NCBI GenBank assembly: GCA_015680685.1
Contig: MNCI01010504.1
Location: 71,235 to 135,234 of the forward strand
Source: Gnetum montanum
Lineage: Eukaryota; Streptophyta; Gnetopsida; Gnetales; Gnetaceae
Direction of reading: 5' to 3'
Length of the DNA stretch: 64,000 nucleotides
Position 1 is the first letter of the stretch; the number at the start of each line of letters is the position of its first letter. Below, piece after piece: positions 46,380 through 60,069 of this stretch. The position numbers and the translations under genes were made by a program. The notes under the pieces are model-generated. The model saw only the letters and a list, made by a program, of their open reading frames with translations. It did not search any database and was not told the DNA's origin.

Positions 46380-48000
46380 TGTCATTTTTATGCTTGTCTA
46401 GGAAGGTGCCTAATTGGTTGCTAATTAAATCACCTTGGTCAGTATTGAAGTAAATGAAGTTACATACATCTATGCAACCTCCTGCATTAGCTTTGGATTC
46501 AAAGAAAACCAAGAATCTAGAGTAATCATTATCATTATTTTGTGCTTTTCTAAAAATTGGGAATATTTCTTTTCTTCTTCATCCTCATTCTCATTGTTGC
46601 CTGCTTCACTGTCTTCATAGCATTCACTGTCATCAGTATCTTTCTTAATATTATCTGCTATTATTTCCCCTTACTTTTCAATATATGTGGCTATCATTTC
46701 TCCTTTCTTTTCTTCATGGATGTATCTGATCCACTAATCATCCCTTGTAGCTCCTCTTGATGAGGGTAGGACACCATGCTCAAACCCAGTGTACCTCATA
46801 TAATTATAGAGGGGAATGTGAAGGCACATGAAGACAATGTTAGCAATAGCAGTCTTCCTAAGGCTAGGAGAACCTCTCATAATGATTACCACTATATTTC
46901 TCTGAGTGTTCAACTCTAGAAATCTTATGTGCCGCTCAATGCCCCTTGTTTTAAATTACTTTTATTAAGGTGTAAGCATCAATAATTACCCCTTTGAGAA
47001 AATTAGATTTGATATTTTTTGATACTGATTTCATTAAATTGTAAAATAGTTTTAGTTAATTGTGAAGCAATTTAGTATCAATTTTTACATAAACCAAATT
47101 TACTTTTTAATGTAATCAATTTGATTTAAAGTTAAAAACAAAATAAAAATTCATCCATCATAATTGGAAAAGCAAAGAAAGCAAAGATATAAATGTTAAT
47201 TAATTGCAAAGCTTTTCTTTGCATTGTAACTTTGGATTTTGTATCTTTAATTTAGTGTTTATAAAGTTGGAAAATATATTAGTTCAAATGTTTTAATGTG
47301 AAATGCATACCTACATGGTGGGGATAGTTCATGTTGGGTTATATAGCTAATAAAGAAAATCTCATCCCTTGGAAGATTAGGCACTCATATCATGAATGTA
47401 AAGCTTTATTGATGGATTTCACTTTGTTCAACAACCACCTTAAAGATTCTCTATAAGAACATCCATATAAATAATCCATGCAACAAATTCACACATTGGT
47501 TAAGCCACTCTATCTTTTAGTGGATTGCCAATAGACTTTTCCTTGTGTTTTATGTACATATTGTCTTATCTAATAATAAGAGAAAAAATAGATGGCATTG
47601 AAAAGGAAAGAAGATACACATGAAATCCATTTAATTAATTAAAAGATGATATTATCCAAGAAAGGAATATGCATACCTTTTTAGGTGCAAGTCATTTACA
47701 TGGATCGAACACATGATGGATCCTTCGACTAAAAGCTCTATGCTTTTGAGTAGTTCTTGTTGCAACTTTACATTTTGAGTTATAGGATTTTTCAATTCAT
47801 CAAATACTTTGCCAATATACACATTTGCCAAAAAAATGTTCAAGCATTTTTCCTTCATTTGTTGATCAATGTTGGCCTAGTCTGCCAAGGAAGCACCTAA
47901 GGAAAGAAGCCCTACTACAAGCCTCAAATGCATTGGGACATCTCTAAATATCATGAATGCTAGTGTAGTCGTATCCTTTTCTCCTTTGGGAAAGTAAGGT
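46380..48000 (-). pseudogene. Unidentified minus-strand exon block, array copy 1
   Basis: Exon-like stretches on the minus strand: about 47980-47650 reads FPKGEKDTTTLAFMIFRDVP, LRLVVGLLSLGASLAD, then (after a stop) MKEKCLNIFLANVYIGKVFD and LLKSIELLVEGSIMCSIHVN. About 46640-46560 reads a very acidic DDSECYEDSEAGNNENEDEE followed by KYSQFLEKHK, with a frameshift after it. Acidic loop plus Leu-rich helices suggests an alpha-helical repeat protein, such as an importin-like family, but I cannot name it. Confidence 0.5.
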
Positions 48001-49810
48001 GCCTATTTCAACCAAATTTTAGTAAAATTCTAACCCTCAATGCTATTATAATTGATAATAGACATGACATAGACAAAATCCAAAAATGAATAGACTTGAA
48101 TAGAAAACTAAAATACTATGACAAACCACTTTGGTTTCCCCTATTAAGTAGTTCTTGTAGAATAGGAAAGCATGCTAGGTGCCTTTACAAAACTCTATCT
48201 CTAAGCTCTGTAATGTTTGCTCCACGTTCTCATGCTGTGCATCATGAACAAAAAATAAAGAATCTATTAGCAAAGTCATAAAGGATTATGATTTCCTCAA
48301 AATAGGGGAATCCAATGTATGGTATGAAAAGCTCACTTCTATATTGTTTAAAAGTATAGAAACTTAGTCACATAGATCTCTTTAATTCATTTTCTATAGA
48401 GACTCAAGAGAATCCAAAGGAGATACATTACTCGTTGAAGGCTAATCATCTTGGCAAGACCTAGATGTCATGCTTCTACTTTGACACCTCCAAAATTTGG
48501 ACAATCAACATTTGTCCATTTCTACAAACAACACTACTTCTCTCTTTCAAAATCCTCAAAACTCTTTGTTCATGCATAAATTTTGGTCATAAAGCAACAT
48601 CCAAGAAAACTTATTTTAAGAGAGTACTACCTAGGGCACCTCTTGTATGGGTATGAAAACCTAGGAATAGTCTCAGCTAGTAAGGGCAACATGGTGCATG
48701 AACAAATAGAATAAATCTATGATGCTAATAATTTAAATAAATTTGGCAAGGAAATTTAAATGAAATAACTATCAAAATTTTGTGAGTTAACAAGGAAATT
48801 TAAACAAGAAGATTTAAATAAAATAACTTTTAAAATCTTGACAAGGAAATTTAAATGACTTCAGAAAAGAAAGTTTAAAGTAATTAATAACTCATGAACT
48901 CCAAATACAAACAAAGGCCCTAATTAAAAAAATGCAATAAAGATTAATGCTCTCAATTGCAGGAGTAATAAATAAGAGGGATCAAGTAAAGGACTTAGTT
49001 CAAAATGGACCACTAGATTTATTTGGCTAATGGATAGCCTTTGGTACAAGCTTGTTTGCCCGTGGTTCTTAGAAGCACACCTCCTTTTGCAAGTCTGTAT
49101 CTTTGAATGGCTTGTCTAGTTCATAGCTTCTCTTTGAACTCCTTCAGGAAGTGCCTTTAAGATTGGTTTCACAAAAAAATCACCACAACTCTTTTTTTTC
49201 CTCTACCCCCAAAAATCACTCCCTTTTAGAACCATTGGGAAGGCTTTATTAGCTTTGATTTTTTTCTCTCTTGGTCTACCGCCTCAACTTTTGACTCCTC
49301 CCTCCCACTAAAACAAGACACAAAAAGACGAGAGTGAAAGCCAAACCACCAAAGAGTATTAAATGTTTATTTTATTTTATTTCATTCATCAACAAAGCAT
49401 TTCATTTATACCAGTAATAAAAAAAGAAATATTAAAGTAAATATATTTCCAATTGTAGCATAGGCTGAAGTAGCATCATTGCTTTGCCATTAATGATGTC
49501 AATATTGGGCTACTTTATATCTAATAAAATAATTACATACTATAGTAACACAAACAGTTTCATATTATCAATCATCTATGTTTTCATTGGTCTCCTATCT
49601 CTATTGTCATTGGTTTTAGTCACTTAACCAGTGGATCTACCTCCAGTAGCATCCAATCATCTTGTCAACACTTTTATCAATTGCCACCATCCATGATACT
49701 ATGCTCTTTTGGAGTCACCTACCATTAATGATTCCTGCAAGAACCTTAAACAAACTACTAGGTTTTGAAAATGGAGATACTATCACACTTTGGCATATTA
49801 CATTTTGCAT
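48001..49810. other. Array unit 1, distal part
   Basis: No sure gene. A minus-strand stretch near 48360-48190 reads ELFIPYIGFPYFEEIIILYD and HENVEQTLQSLEIEFCKG and may be more exons of the unidentified gene. The same sequence occurs in units 2 and 3. The rest is AT-rich. Confidence 0.4.
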
Positions 49811-49993
49811 AAAAAACATGAAATCAAGTTAGGATGTGTTGCACATAAAGTATGCTATTTATGTTTTTCATGCATATAAATAAAGTGAAACCACTGAGTG
49901 AAAGTGAAAACTATACTTTGTATCCAAGAAGGAAGCTTGAATCAATCAAATTAGATTATTTATAAATGATTTGCTCATAAACTAAGTAATTAC

Positions 49994-50850
49994 TGATGAG
50001 TGGCAAGGTACCCATACACCCAACCATATGAATCACAGGCATTCACATGTGATCTGGTCAAATTCTACAGACTTTAATTACCAAGTATGCTATAGCTAAA
50101 TGGTGAGTTCATGTTGTCCATTCATTGTCTTCCTAGCCTCACTTGTGAAATGCAAGTGTATGGTTAAGTGTGACTGAGGCGTAAGATTTTTATCATTTTA
50201 TGTTTTACCAATTTGATCACCTAAAAACAATAATGAAAGTGAGAGTCATTAAATGCTAAGTGAACTATTGTCTAATTTAACCTAACACAAGTAATCGTCC
50301 CCACTTCCCAGACATATCTTGAACTTTATGTAAACATTGCTAGGTTATCAAATGCTAACCATTTCTAAGTTACCAAGTGTCACACATATGTTTAAAGGGG
50401 TCATGCTTGTGTATTTTAATTAGTTGCTTAATTAATCAAAATTAATGGTTGAATGAATAACATTAAATGTGACCGACATGAAATCATGGTATATAAATGC
50501 ATAAAGAAAGAAAGTCTCAAGTGTTGCAAGGATGAATCAAAGAGCTTGTCTTTATTACCAACACAATGGTGTGTTCAGGTACATCAATGCTTGAGTAAAG
50601 ATCCAATTACACTTAGACATCCTGCTACGGGCACTTGGAAAAAATTCTAACTATCAAATAGACAAACCACAAGAATTTTGCTACTTGACTTCAAAAACTA
50701 CTCATGAATCATGTGCCTAAGGGCTGTATTTATAGGGCCAGGAGTACCTTGTGATATCGCATACTTGATACTGCATCTTGGGCCATGATATCACGTACCT
50801 AATATCATGGCCACTCCAATATTGAAGCCTATGTAAAATACAATTCATCA
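49994..50850 (-). repeat. Solo LTR of the A/B/E family
   Basis: Starts TGATGAGTGGCAAGGTACCC and ends AATTCATCA, flanked by ATTAC (49989-49993 and 50851-50855), with no internal region. Units 1, 3 and 4 show the empty site. It is more diverged than A, B and E. TATA box on the minus strand at about 50723-50735. It probably arose by recombination between the two LTRs of a full element. Confidence 0.93.
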
Positions 50851-51991
50851 ATTACGAACCACCATGGAAGACTAATACGGCATAAAATAATAATGTAAAC
50901 TATCAAAGCATAAAGCATGTTCTAACACAAAAAATCCAAATTGAACTAATGAAAGTTAGCATTCATAATGTGTTAAATAAACTAATTACATAAAAGACAT
51001 GACTTGCATGTATGAAAAATATATATATGAAAAATCATACTAGGCTTCTGGGACCTTTGATTACGCATGTTTTTGCAGAGTTAAAAGTAAATTGAACCAA
51101 TTAAAGCATAGACTAAGATGACATTACACGATTTGAATGGCATAGTCATGAAAAAGTGATCATGGATGGTTAATATACACCTCCATGCCTTCTCTAGGAA
51201 TATCCTCTTTTGAAAGTAGACTTGGTCATTTGGTTGGCCAGTCTATTCAGCCAAGTCCAAGCAAAACATTTAGTGCCTACATTAGCAGCCAACATGGATT
51301 GCTAATTTTGGTTAGCTACCTAACTTAGGCAGTCTTCATTAATGGATGCCTAAATTAGTAAGCAATGTGGGTTGCTAATTTTGGTTGGCTACCAAATTGT
51401 TAGGAAGCCATCCTTCGCTCTTTGTTGTGGGCCCTTCATGTTGGAGGGACCCATACACATCAGGAAGAACTATAATCAATCCTATTACAACATAGCTTGG
51501 ATGAGTTTTTTAAGTGCAAATTCAAAGTGAATACAAAGATATGACACACAATTTTATATTTTTTTGGGTTGCAGAATGAAGAACATAGGCAATATATTTG
51601 TTGTTATGTGGATTTGAGGATGAGTTTGGGGTTAAGAAAACTTATGCATAAGGGAGTGGTCTCTACCTACCGATTTTCATCACTGCACCAATGAGCAAGG
51701 GTTGCTACCTTATCCCTCAACTTAAAATGACACCTGTTCCACACTAATTTGGACTTTTTTTTTTTTTGCATCAGAGTTACTATGGCAAGAACTCGCCCAC
51801 CCTTCTTTGTGGGCTTTTTATTGAACGTGCTTGGATTTCAAATCACATCAAATCAAAGGTTTCTATTTAAATTGGTGATTATGAAAAATTGCAGAAAAAA
51901 ATATCCACAACAACATGAGTTTTGGTGCAAGAGGTTTTGAACTAGCCACATGGAGGAGGAGTGTCTACTAACTACAAATAAATTCTATCAT

Positions 51992-53250
51992 CTACCTAAT
52001 GAGTTTGTCACAACCATTTTGATGGTGCTTGCCTCCTTTGCCTCCTTCCTTGCTGATCTCCATGCTCCCATGCTTGTGTACATTTATATTTTTTCTTTCT
52101 AGCACAAAAAACTTTAGCAATATTTTGATGGACTAGGGGATGAATGATGTTGAGTTTTTGTTTAGAGAAAAATAAATTTTCATGATCATGTATATGTTTT
52201 GACAGATGTAATAGATTTTACTATGCAAGATTGCATCCGTGTGTGCTGGTGTGAGTAGGCAAAGGGGCATTGTATGTGAAAGCCTTTAAATGATGCAATC
52301 CTGTTCATTGATTTCTAAAGTGATGCACTGATTTTAGAAAAATTGAGATGTGCTACATTCTTGGAATGAAGAAAGCAACCATGCATTTATTCATTCTTCC
52401 ATCTTTTTCTCTACATCTCAAACTTTCCTTTCTATGTGTTCTATAGAGACTGAAGGGGTTGTTGTTGTTGTTATTAATGTTGATGAATACAATGCAAATA
52501 AACTTCTATTGCTTGAGGGACAGGGAGTGATGTGCAAGACTAATGGAAAAGGTGGCCAGGGTGGCACATGCAGAGGCATTGCACTTGTTGGCAATGATTA
52601 AGTTTAATGGCAGTAGAGTGTCCAAGGCTACCAACAAGGATTTGCATGCAAGGGTGGTGTTCTACATGTGAGCAGTGTTATTGGGCCACATACCTATAAT
52701 GAGGGACCTTGGCCAGTGCTTTCGGGATGGCTCTAGCATGCCCACCAATGCCTCACATAGCCGATGCCTCCTTCTCTACGCAAACACCTGTGAGACCATG
52801 TTTGCTAGACTCCTTCTCACTACCACTTCCAACATCAATACCAATACCAATACCAATACGTTGCTCTATTGCTAGCATCATCAGCATCTCCAGATGTTGT
52901 GTAGCCCCTCCTCATCCTTGTCATCCTCCTTGGTGACTAAGTTAAGTAAATTGGAGGAGATGGTGTTGGTGCTAAAGATGGCAATGGTGGTGGCAATGAT
53001 GATTCTGATGGCTCATCTGGTGCATGGATTTCTAATGGAGTGGTTTCATAAGCATCCACTACAAAATGAGAAGGATAAGTGGGAGTAGGGATTATGCATG
53101 TGTAGCTACAAGTAGTGTCGATGCTCTAAGACCTACCATTATGAGTTTTGCTACTGATCCACCTGCGACACTACTACTTATTGCTCACTTGCCAATCCAT
53201 TTACTAGCTTATCATTCACTACTTCTTGTGTAGGCTAGCTGCCCATACTT
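51992..53250 (+). pseudogene. F-box/SEL1/MYND-finger protein pseudogene, array copy 2
   Basis: F-box piece LPNEFVTTILMVLASFASFL (51992). SEL1-like piece with VAHAEALHLLAMIKFNGS and, after a stop at the TGA in 'FYM*AV', LGHIPIMRDLGQCFRDGSSM (52675). A C-terminal LVHGFLMEWFHKHP (53006) matches the HPANRFLVEWF region of the family. A MYND-like run with YEFCYCSTCDTTTYCS lies near 53136. It is the clearest copy for the MYND zinc finger. Confidence 0.8.
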
Positions 53251-53829
53251 TTTCTCATCCTCATCCTCCTCCTTATCATAATCATCATCATCATCGGCAA
53301 TAGCAGCAACAACCCTTTTTTCCACTTGCAATAACATAATAACACATGATTTTATTGCCATATATATATTCATAAGTGAGTGAATCTTGCATGATGAAAT
53401 TCATCATCTTTTTCCATTTTGCATCCCTTTTAAGGATGCACATTTATCTAAAAGCTGTTGTAGCATAGAATGTGAACATGTTTCAGAAGCAATAGTAAAA
53501 ATGTATTTACACACAAGAATGATCCATTCTAAAATGCCTTCGTACATATCTATCATGTTTTGGATTAGTTGTGGAACATGGTATTCCTCTGGATTTTCCT
53601 TGATCTAACAATAAACAACATCATCCATGGTTGATTAGCCTATCTCTTCTAACTCCTTCAATGTCTTCCAAGTGAGAGTAGTTACACTTCCTTTCTCTAG
53701 GATACCTTCCTCATGGTTTCCTAAGATGATATCATTATGTAGTAATAAATGTAGTTTTCATTCACCACCATTGCACACTCTTTCCATGTAGATTTTGTGT
53801 CTCTTATTATCACCAAAATCTGTTTCTTC

Positions 53830-55530
53830 TCACTTCTATGCTTATCCAAGAAGGTGCCTAATTGGTTGCTAATTAAGTCATCTTGGTTAGTATTGAAGTA
53901 AATGAAGTTACATACCTCTATGCAACCTCCTACATTAGCTTTGGATTCAAAGAAAATTGAGACTTTGGAGTAATCATTATTACTAATTTTGTGCTTTTCT
54001 ACAAATTGGAAATATTGATCTTCTTCTTCTTCCTCATTCTCATTATTGCTTGCTTTATTGTCTTCATAGCATTTGCTATCATCACTATCTTCCTCAATAT
54101 TATCTACTATTATTTTTCCTTACTTTTTAATATTATCAACTATCATTTTTCCTTTCTTTACTTCATGGATGCATTTGATCAATTGATCATCCCTTATAGC
54201 TCCACTTGATGAGGGTAGGACACGATCCTCAAACTTAGCGTACCTCATTTAATTACAGAGGGGAATGTGAAGTAGGTGAAAATAGTGTTGGCAGAAACTA
54301 TCTTCCTAATGCCAGGGGAATCGCTCATAATGACTGCCACTATATTTCTTTGAGTGTTCCACCTTAGCAATATTATGTGCCTCTCAATGCCCCCTATTTT
54401 AAATTACTTTTATTAAGGTGTAAGCATCACATAATTACCCCTTTGAGTTAATTAAATTTGATATTCTTTAATATTGATTTCATTAAATTGTAAAATAGTT
54501 TCAGTTAACTATAAAACAATTTCACTATCAATTTTGAGATGAACCAAATTTGCTTTTTAATGTAATCATTTTGATTCAAATTTAAAAACAAAATAAAAAT
54601 TCATCCATAATAATTAGAAAAGTAAAGAAAGCAAAGATATAAATGTTAATTGATTGAAAAGCTTTTCTTTGCTTTGTAACTTTGGATTTTGTATCTTTAA
54701 TTCAATGTTATAAAGTTGGAAAATATATCAGTCCAAATGTTTTAAGACTCAATAAAGAGACTAGAAAATGAACAATAAATAGAAGAAATACTAGAAAGAT
54801 ATTGGGAAATAGAAGAATAAGAAATGTGAAATGCATGCCTACATGGTGGGGATAGTTCATGCAGAGGTGTCCAGCTAATAGAGACGATCTCACCCCTTGG
54901 AAGATTAGACACTCAGATCATGAATGCAAAGCTTTATTGATGAATTTCACTTTGTTCAACAACCACTTTAAAGATTCTTTGTAAGAACATGCATGTAAAT
55001 AATCCTTGCATCAAATTCACACACTGGTTAAGCCACTCTATCTTTTAGTGGATTGCCAACAAACTTTTCTTGGTGTTTTATGTACATATTGTCTTATTTA
55101 GAAATATGAGCAAAAAGAAATGGCATTGAATAGGAAAGAAGACACACATGAAATCAATTCAGTTAAATTAAAAGGTGAGATCATCCAAGCAAGAAATATA
55201 AATACCTTTTTATGTGTGAATTATTTACATGGATCGAACACATGATAGAACCTTCTAGTAAAAGCTCTGTGCTTTTTAGCAGTTCTTGTTGCAACTTTAC
55301 ATCTCAAGTTATAGGACTTTTCAATTCATACAAATACTTTGCCAATATACACATTTTTGAAAAAAAATTTAGGCATTTTTCCTTCATTTTTTGATTAATG
55401 TTGGCCTAGTTTGCCAAGGACGCACCTAAGGAAAGAGTCCTAGTATAAGCCTCAAATGCAATTGGACATATCTAAATATCATGTATGCTAGTGTAGTTGT
55501 ATCCTTTTCTCCTTTGGAAAAGTAACGTGC
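53830..55530 (-). pseudogene. Unidentified minus-strand exon block, array copy 2
   Basis: The counterpart of 46380-48000. The FPKGEKDTTTLAYMIF start is recognisable near 55530-55490, but a frameshift and stops follow. The acidic segment lies near 54080-53990. More decayed than copies 1 and 3. Confidence 0.45.
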
Positions 55531-56902
55531 CTATTTCAACCAAATTTTAGTAAAAATCTAACCCTCAATGCTATTATCACTGATAATAGACATGGCATAG
55601 AGGAAATCCAAAAATGAATAGACTTGAATAGAAAAATGAAATTTTAGGACAGACCGATTTGATTTCCCCTATTTAAGTAGTTATTGGTGAATAGGCAAGC
55701 ACATGAGGTGCCTTTGCAAAACTCTATCTCTAAGCTCTGTAATGTTTGCTCCACATTCTTGTGCTTTGCATTATGAACAAGAAATAGAGAATCTATGAGC
55801 AAAGTCATAAAGGATTATGATTTTCTCAAAATAGGGGAATCCAATGTATGATATGGAAAGCTCACTTCTATATTATTTAAAAGTATGAAAACTTGGTCAC
55901 ACAAATCTCTTTAATTCATGTTCTATAGAGACTCAAGAGAATCCAAAGTAGATACATTACTCCTTGATGGATAATCATCTTGGAAAGACCTAGATGTCAT
56001 GCTTTTGTTTTGACACCTCCAAAATTTGGACAATCAACATTTGCCCATTTCTACAGATAGGCTACTTCTCTCTTTCAAAATCCCTGGTACAAGCTTGTCT
56101 ACTTAGAACTAGATCTATTTCACTAATGGATAGCCCCTGGTACAAGCTTGTCTACTTGTGGTTCTTAGAAGAACATCTCCTTCACGAGTTTGCATCGTTG
56201 AATGGCTTGTCTAGTTCACAGCTTCTCTCCAAACTCTTTCAGGACATGCCTTTAAGATTGGTTCCACAAGCAAATCACTATAGCTCTTTTCCCCCCTTTT
56301 CTCCTAAAAATTAACCCCTTTTTAGACCCCTTGAGAAGGCTTTATTAGCTCTAATGTTTTCCTCTCTTGGTCTACTGCCTCAACTTTTGACTCCCCTCCC
56401 ACTAAAACATGATACAAAAAGACGAGAGTGAAAGCCAAATCACCAAAGAGTATTAACCATTTGTTTTATTTTATTTCATTCATCAACAAAGCATTTCATT
56501 TATACTAGTAACAAAAAAAGAAATATTAAAGTAAATATATTTTCAAATGTAGCATAGACCAAACTCATCATTACTTTGCCATTGATGATGTCAATATTGG
56601 GCTACTCTCTATCTAATAAAATAATTACATACTATAGTAACACAAACAATTTCATATTATCAATCATGTATGTTTGCATTGGTCTCCTATCTCTGTTGCC
56701 ACTAGTTTCAGTCACTTAACTAGTGGATCTACCTCCAGTATCATTTGATCATCTTATAAGCAGTTCGATTGATTGCCACCATCTATGATACTATGCTCTT
56801 CTAGAGTCACCTACCATGACTGCTTCCTGTAAGAACCTCAAACAAACAAGTAGGTTTTGATAATGGAGACATTGTCACACTCTAGCATATTACATTTTGC
56901 AT
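55531..56902. other. Array unit 2, distal part with local deletion
   Basis: Matches 48001-49810 of unit 1 up to about 56080. There roughly 0.4-0.5 kb present in unit 1 (about 48540-49040) is replaced by a short direct duplication. No gene seen. Confidence 0.6.
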
Positions 56903-58210
56903 AAAAAACATGAAATCAAGTTAGGATGTGTTTCCCATAAAGTAGGCTATTTACTTTATTCATGCATATAAATAAAATGAAATCACCAAGTGAAAATGAA
57001 AACTATTCTTTCTATCCATGAAAGAAGCTTGAATAAATCAAATTAGATTTCGTATAAATATTTGCTCATAAAATAAGTAATTATGAAGCACAATGAAAGA
57101 CTAATATGACATAAAAAAATATTGCAAACTATCAAAGCATAAATAATGTTTTGAGGCATAAAATCCAAATTGAACTAATCTTAGTTTGCACCCATAATGT
57201 GTTAAACAAATTAATTACGTAAAAGACATGAATTGCATGTATTAAAAATATATATATTGAAGAATCATACTAGGCTTATGGGACCTTTTTGCATAGTTAA
57301 ATGTAAATGGAGCCAATTAAAAGGTAGACTGAGATGACATTACATGATTTGAATGGGATACTCATGAAAAAGTGGTCATGTGTGGTTAATATACACCTCC
57401 ATGCATTCTCTTGGAATATCCTCTTTTAAATGTAGACTTGGTCATTTGGTTGGCTAGTCCATTTGTCTAAGTCCAAGCAAAACATTTAGTGCCTACATTA
57501 GCAGGCAACATGAATTGCTGATTTTGGTTGGCTGGCTAACTTAGGAAACCTTTATCAACAGCTACCCAAATTAGTAGGCAATGTGGGTTGCTAATTTTGG
57601 TCAGTTGCAAAATTGTTAGGAAGCCTTCCTTCCCTCTCTATTGTGGGCCCTTCATGTTGGATAGACCCATACACATCAGGAATAACTACAATCAATCTTA
57701 TTGCGACGTACCTCAGAAAAGTTTTTTAATTGCAAATTCAAAGTGGGCATAGAGATATGATGCACAATTTTGTATTTTTTTTGGGTTGTAGAAAGAAAGA
57801 AAAAGGTAAGATATTTGTTGTTACATGGATTTGGGGATGGGTTTGGAGTTAAGAAAACTTATGCATAAGGGAGTGGTCTCTACGTGCTTGATTTCATCAT
57901 TGCACCAAGGAGCGAGGTTGTTTCCTTGTCCCTCAAACTTAAAATGGCACTTATTCCACACTGATTTTGGACTTTTTCTTTTTTGCATCAGAGTTACTAT
58001 GGCAATAACTCACCTACCTTTCTTTTCGGGCTTTCTATTGAGTGTTTTTGGGTTTCAAATCAGATCAAATCAAGGGTTTTTGGCTTAGCTAGTGATTATG
58101 AAAAGTTGTAGACAAAAAAATCCATAGCAAGAAGAGTTTTGGCGCAAGATGATTTGAAGCAGCTGCATGGAGGAGGAGTGTCTGCCAACTACAGATTAAT
58201 TCTAGCATTT

Positions 58211-59480
58211 GCTTAATGAGTTGGTCACAACCATTTTGATGGTGCTTGCCTCCTCTACCTCTTGCTTTGTTGATCTCCATGCTCCCATGCTTGTGTACAT
58301 CTATTTTTTTCTTTCTAGCACATAAAACTTTAGAAATATTTTGGTGGGCTAGGGATGAATGATGTTGAGTTTATTTTTAGAGAAAATTGAATTTGCATGA
58401 TCATATATATTTTTTGATAGATGTAATAGATTTTACTATGCAACATTACATCCATGGGTGTTGGCATGAGTAGGCAAAGGGGCATTGTATGTGAAAGCCT
58501 CTAAATGGTGCAATGCTATTCATTGATTTCTAAAGTGATGCACTAATTTAAGAAAAATTGAGGTGTGCTACATTCTTGGAATGGTAAGGAAAAGTAAGCA
58601 ACCATGCATTCATTCATTATTCCATCTTTTTCTCTACATCTCAAACTTTCCTTTCAATGTGTTCTATAGAGTTTGAAGGGGTTGTTGTTGTTGTTGTTGA
58701 TGTTGATGAATGCAATGCAGATAAGCTTCTATTGCTTAAGGGATAAGGTGGGAGGTGCAAGATTGATGGTGAAGGCAACTAGGGTGGCACATGCAGAGGC
58801 ACTGCACTTGTTGGAAGTGATCAAGTTTAATGGTAGCAGAGGGCCCAATGCTACAAACAAGGATTTGCATATAAGGGTGGTGTTTTGCATGCAAGTGATG
58901 TCTTTGGGCCACATACTTGCAATGAGGGACCTTGGCCAGTGCTTTCGGGATAGCTATGACATGCCCACCAATGCCACACATAGCCAATGCCTCCTTCTCT
59001 ACACAAACACTCGTGAGGCCATGTCCACTACATTCCTTCCCACTTCCACTTCCAATACCAATAAAAATAGCAATAAAAATACCTTACTTTGTTGCTAGCA
59101 TCGCCAACATCTCTAGATGTTGTGTAGTCTCTCCTCATCCTCATCATCCTTCTTCATGACTAAGTGGCGCAAATTGGAGGAGATGGTGTTGGCACTAAAG
59201 GTGGCAATGGTGGTGGCAATGATGATTTTGGAGGCTCATCTGGTGCATGGATTTTTGGTGGAGTGAATTTGGAAGCATCCACTACAAAAGGAGAATGATG
59301 AGTAGGAGTAGGCATTGCACATGTGTAGCTACGAGCAGTGTAGATGCCCTGAGACCTACCATTATGAGTTCTACCATTGCTTTGCCCGTGGCATCGGTAC
59401 TTATTACTTATGTGCTTGCCAGTCCCTCTACTAGCATATCATTTACTACTTCTTGTGTAGGCTAGCTACCCGTCTTTTTC
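58211..59480 (+). pseudogene. F-box/SEL1/MYND-finger protein pseudogene, array copy 3
   Basis: F-box piece NELVTTILMVLASSTS (about 58213). The SEL1-like region is open from 58673 to 59098, with FYCLRDKVGGARLMVKATRV, AHAEALHLLEVIKFNGSRGP, SLGHILAMRDLGQCFRDSYD and LLLYTNTREAM, the best-preserved copy of the three. The MYND region near 59325-59400 reads CSYEQCRCPETYHYEF and has lost later Cys residues. Confidence 0.82.
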
Positions 59481-60069
59481 CTCATCATCATCATCCTCCT
59501 CCTCCTTATCATAATCATCATCATCATCAACAATAGTAGCAGTAACCCTTTCTTCCACTTGTAGCAACATAATAGCACATGATTTCATTGCCATCTATAG
59601 ATTCCTACGTGAGTGAATCTTGCGTGATGAAATTCATCATCTTTTTCCATTTTGCATCCCTTTTAGGGATGCACATTGATGTAAAAGCTATTGTAGCATA
59701 GAATGTGGACATGTTTTAGAAGTAGTAGCAACAATGTATTTACCCACAAGAACGATCATTCTAAAATGCCTTCGTACATATCTATCATGTTTTGCATTAC
59801 TTGTGGAACATGGTATTCCTCTAGATTTTTCTTGATCTAACAATAAATAGCATCACCCATGGTTGATCTACCTATCTCTTCTAACTCCTTCACTATCTTC
59901 GAAGTGAGAGTAGTTACACTCCTTTTCTCTTGGGATACCTACTTCATGGTTTCCTTAGATGATATCATTATGTAGTAATAAATGTAGTCTTCATTCACCA
60001 CCTTAATGCACTCTTTCCATGTGGATTCTATGTCTCTTATTGTCACCAAAATCCTTTTCTTCTCACTTC

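Larger units (their letters stand above)
36231..49810. repeat. Tandem array unit 1 (about 6.6 kb without element E)
   Basis: Starts with ACATGAAATCAAGTTAGGAT, seen again at units 2 and 3 (one base changed in unit 4). Removing element E and its duplication (6981 bp) leaves about 6599 bp. It contains F-box pseudogene copy 1 (44526-45770) and minus-strand block copy 1 (46380-48000). The left boundary abuts the element C integrase. Confidence 0.88.
49811..56902. repeat. Tandem array unit 2 (about 6.2 kb without the solo LTR)
   Basis: Same order as unit 1: start block, F-box pseudogene (51992-53250), minus-strand block (53830-55530). It is about 0.36 kb shorter than units 1 and 3. The loss maps near 56080-56140, where GGTACAAGCTTGTCTACTT is present twice. 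Confidence 0.88.

Noticed and set aside
46435-46760. Plus-strand hydrophobic ORFs (also near 53991 and 60224)
   Set aside because: They are antisense to the acidic minus-strand segment; Asp/Glu codons read in reverse give Phe/Leu/Ile-rich shadows.
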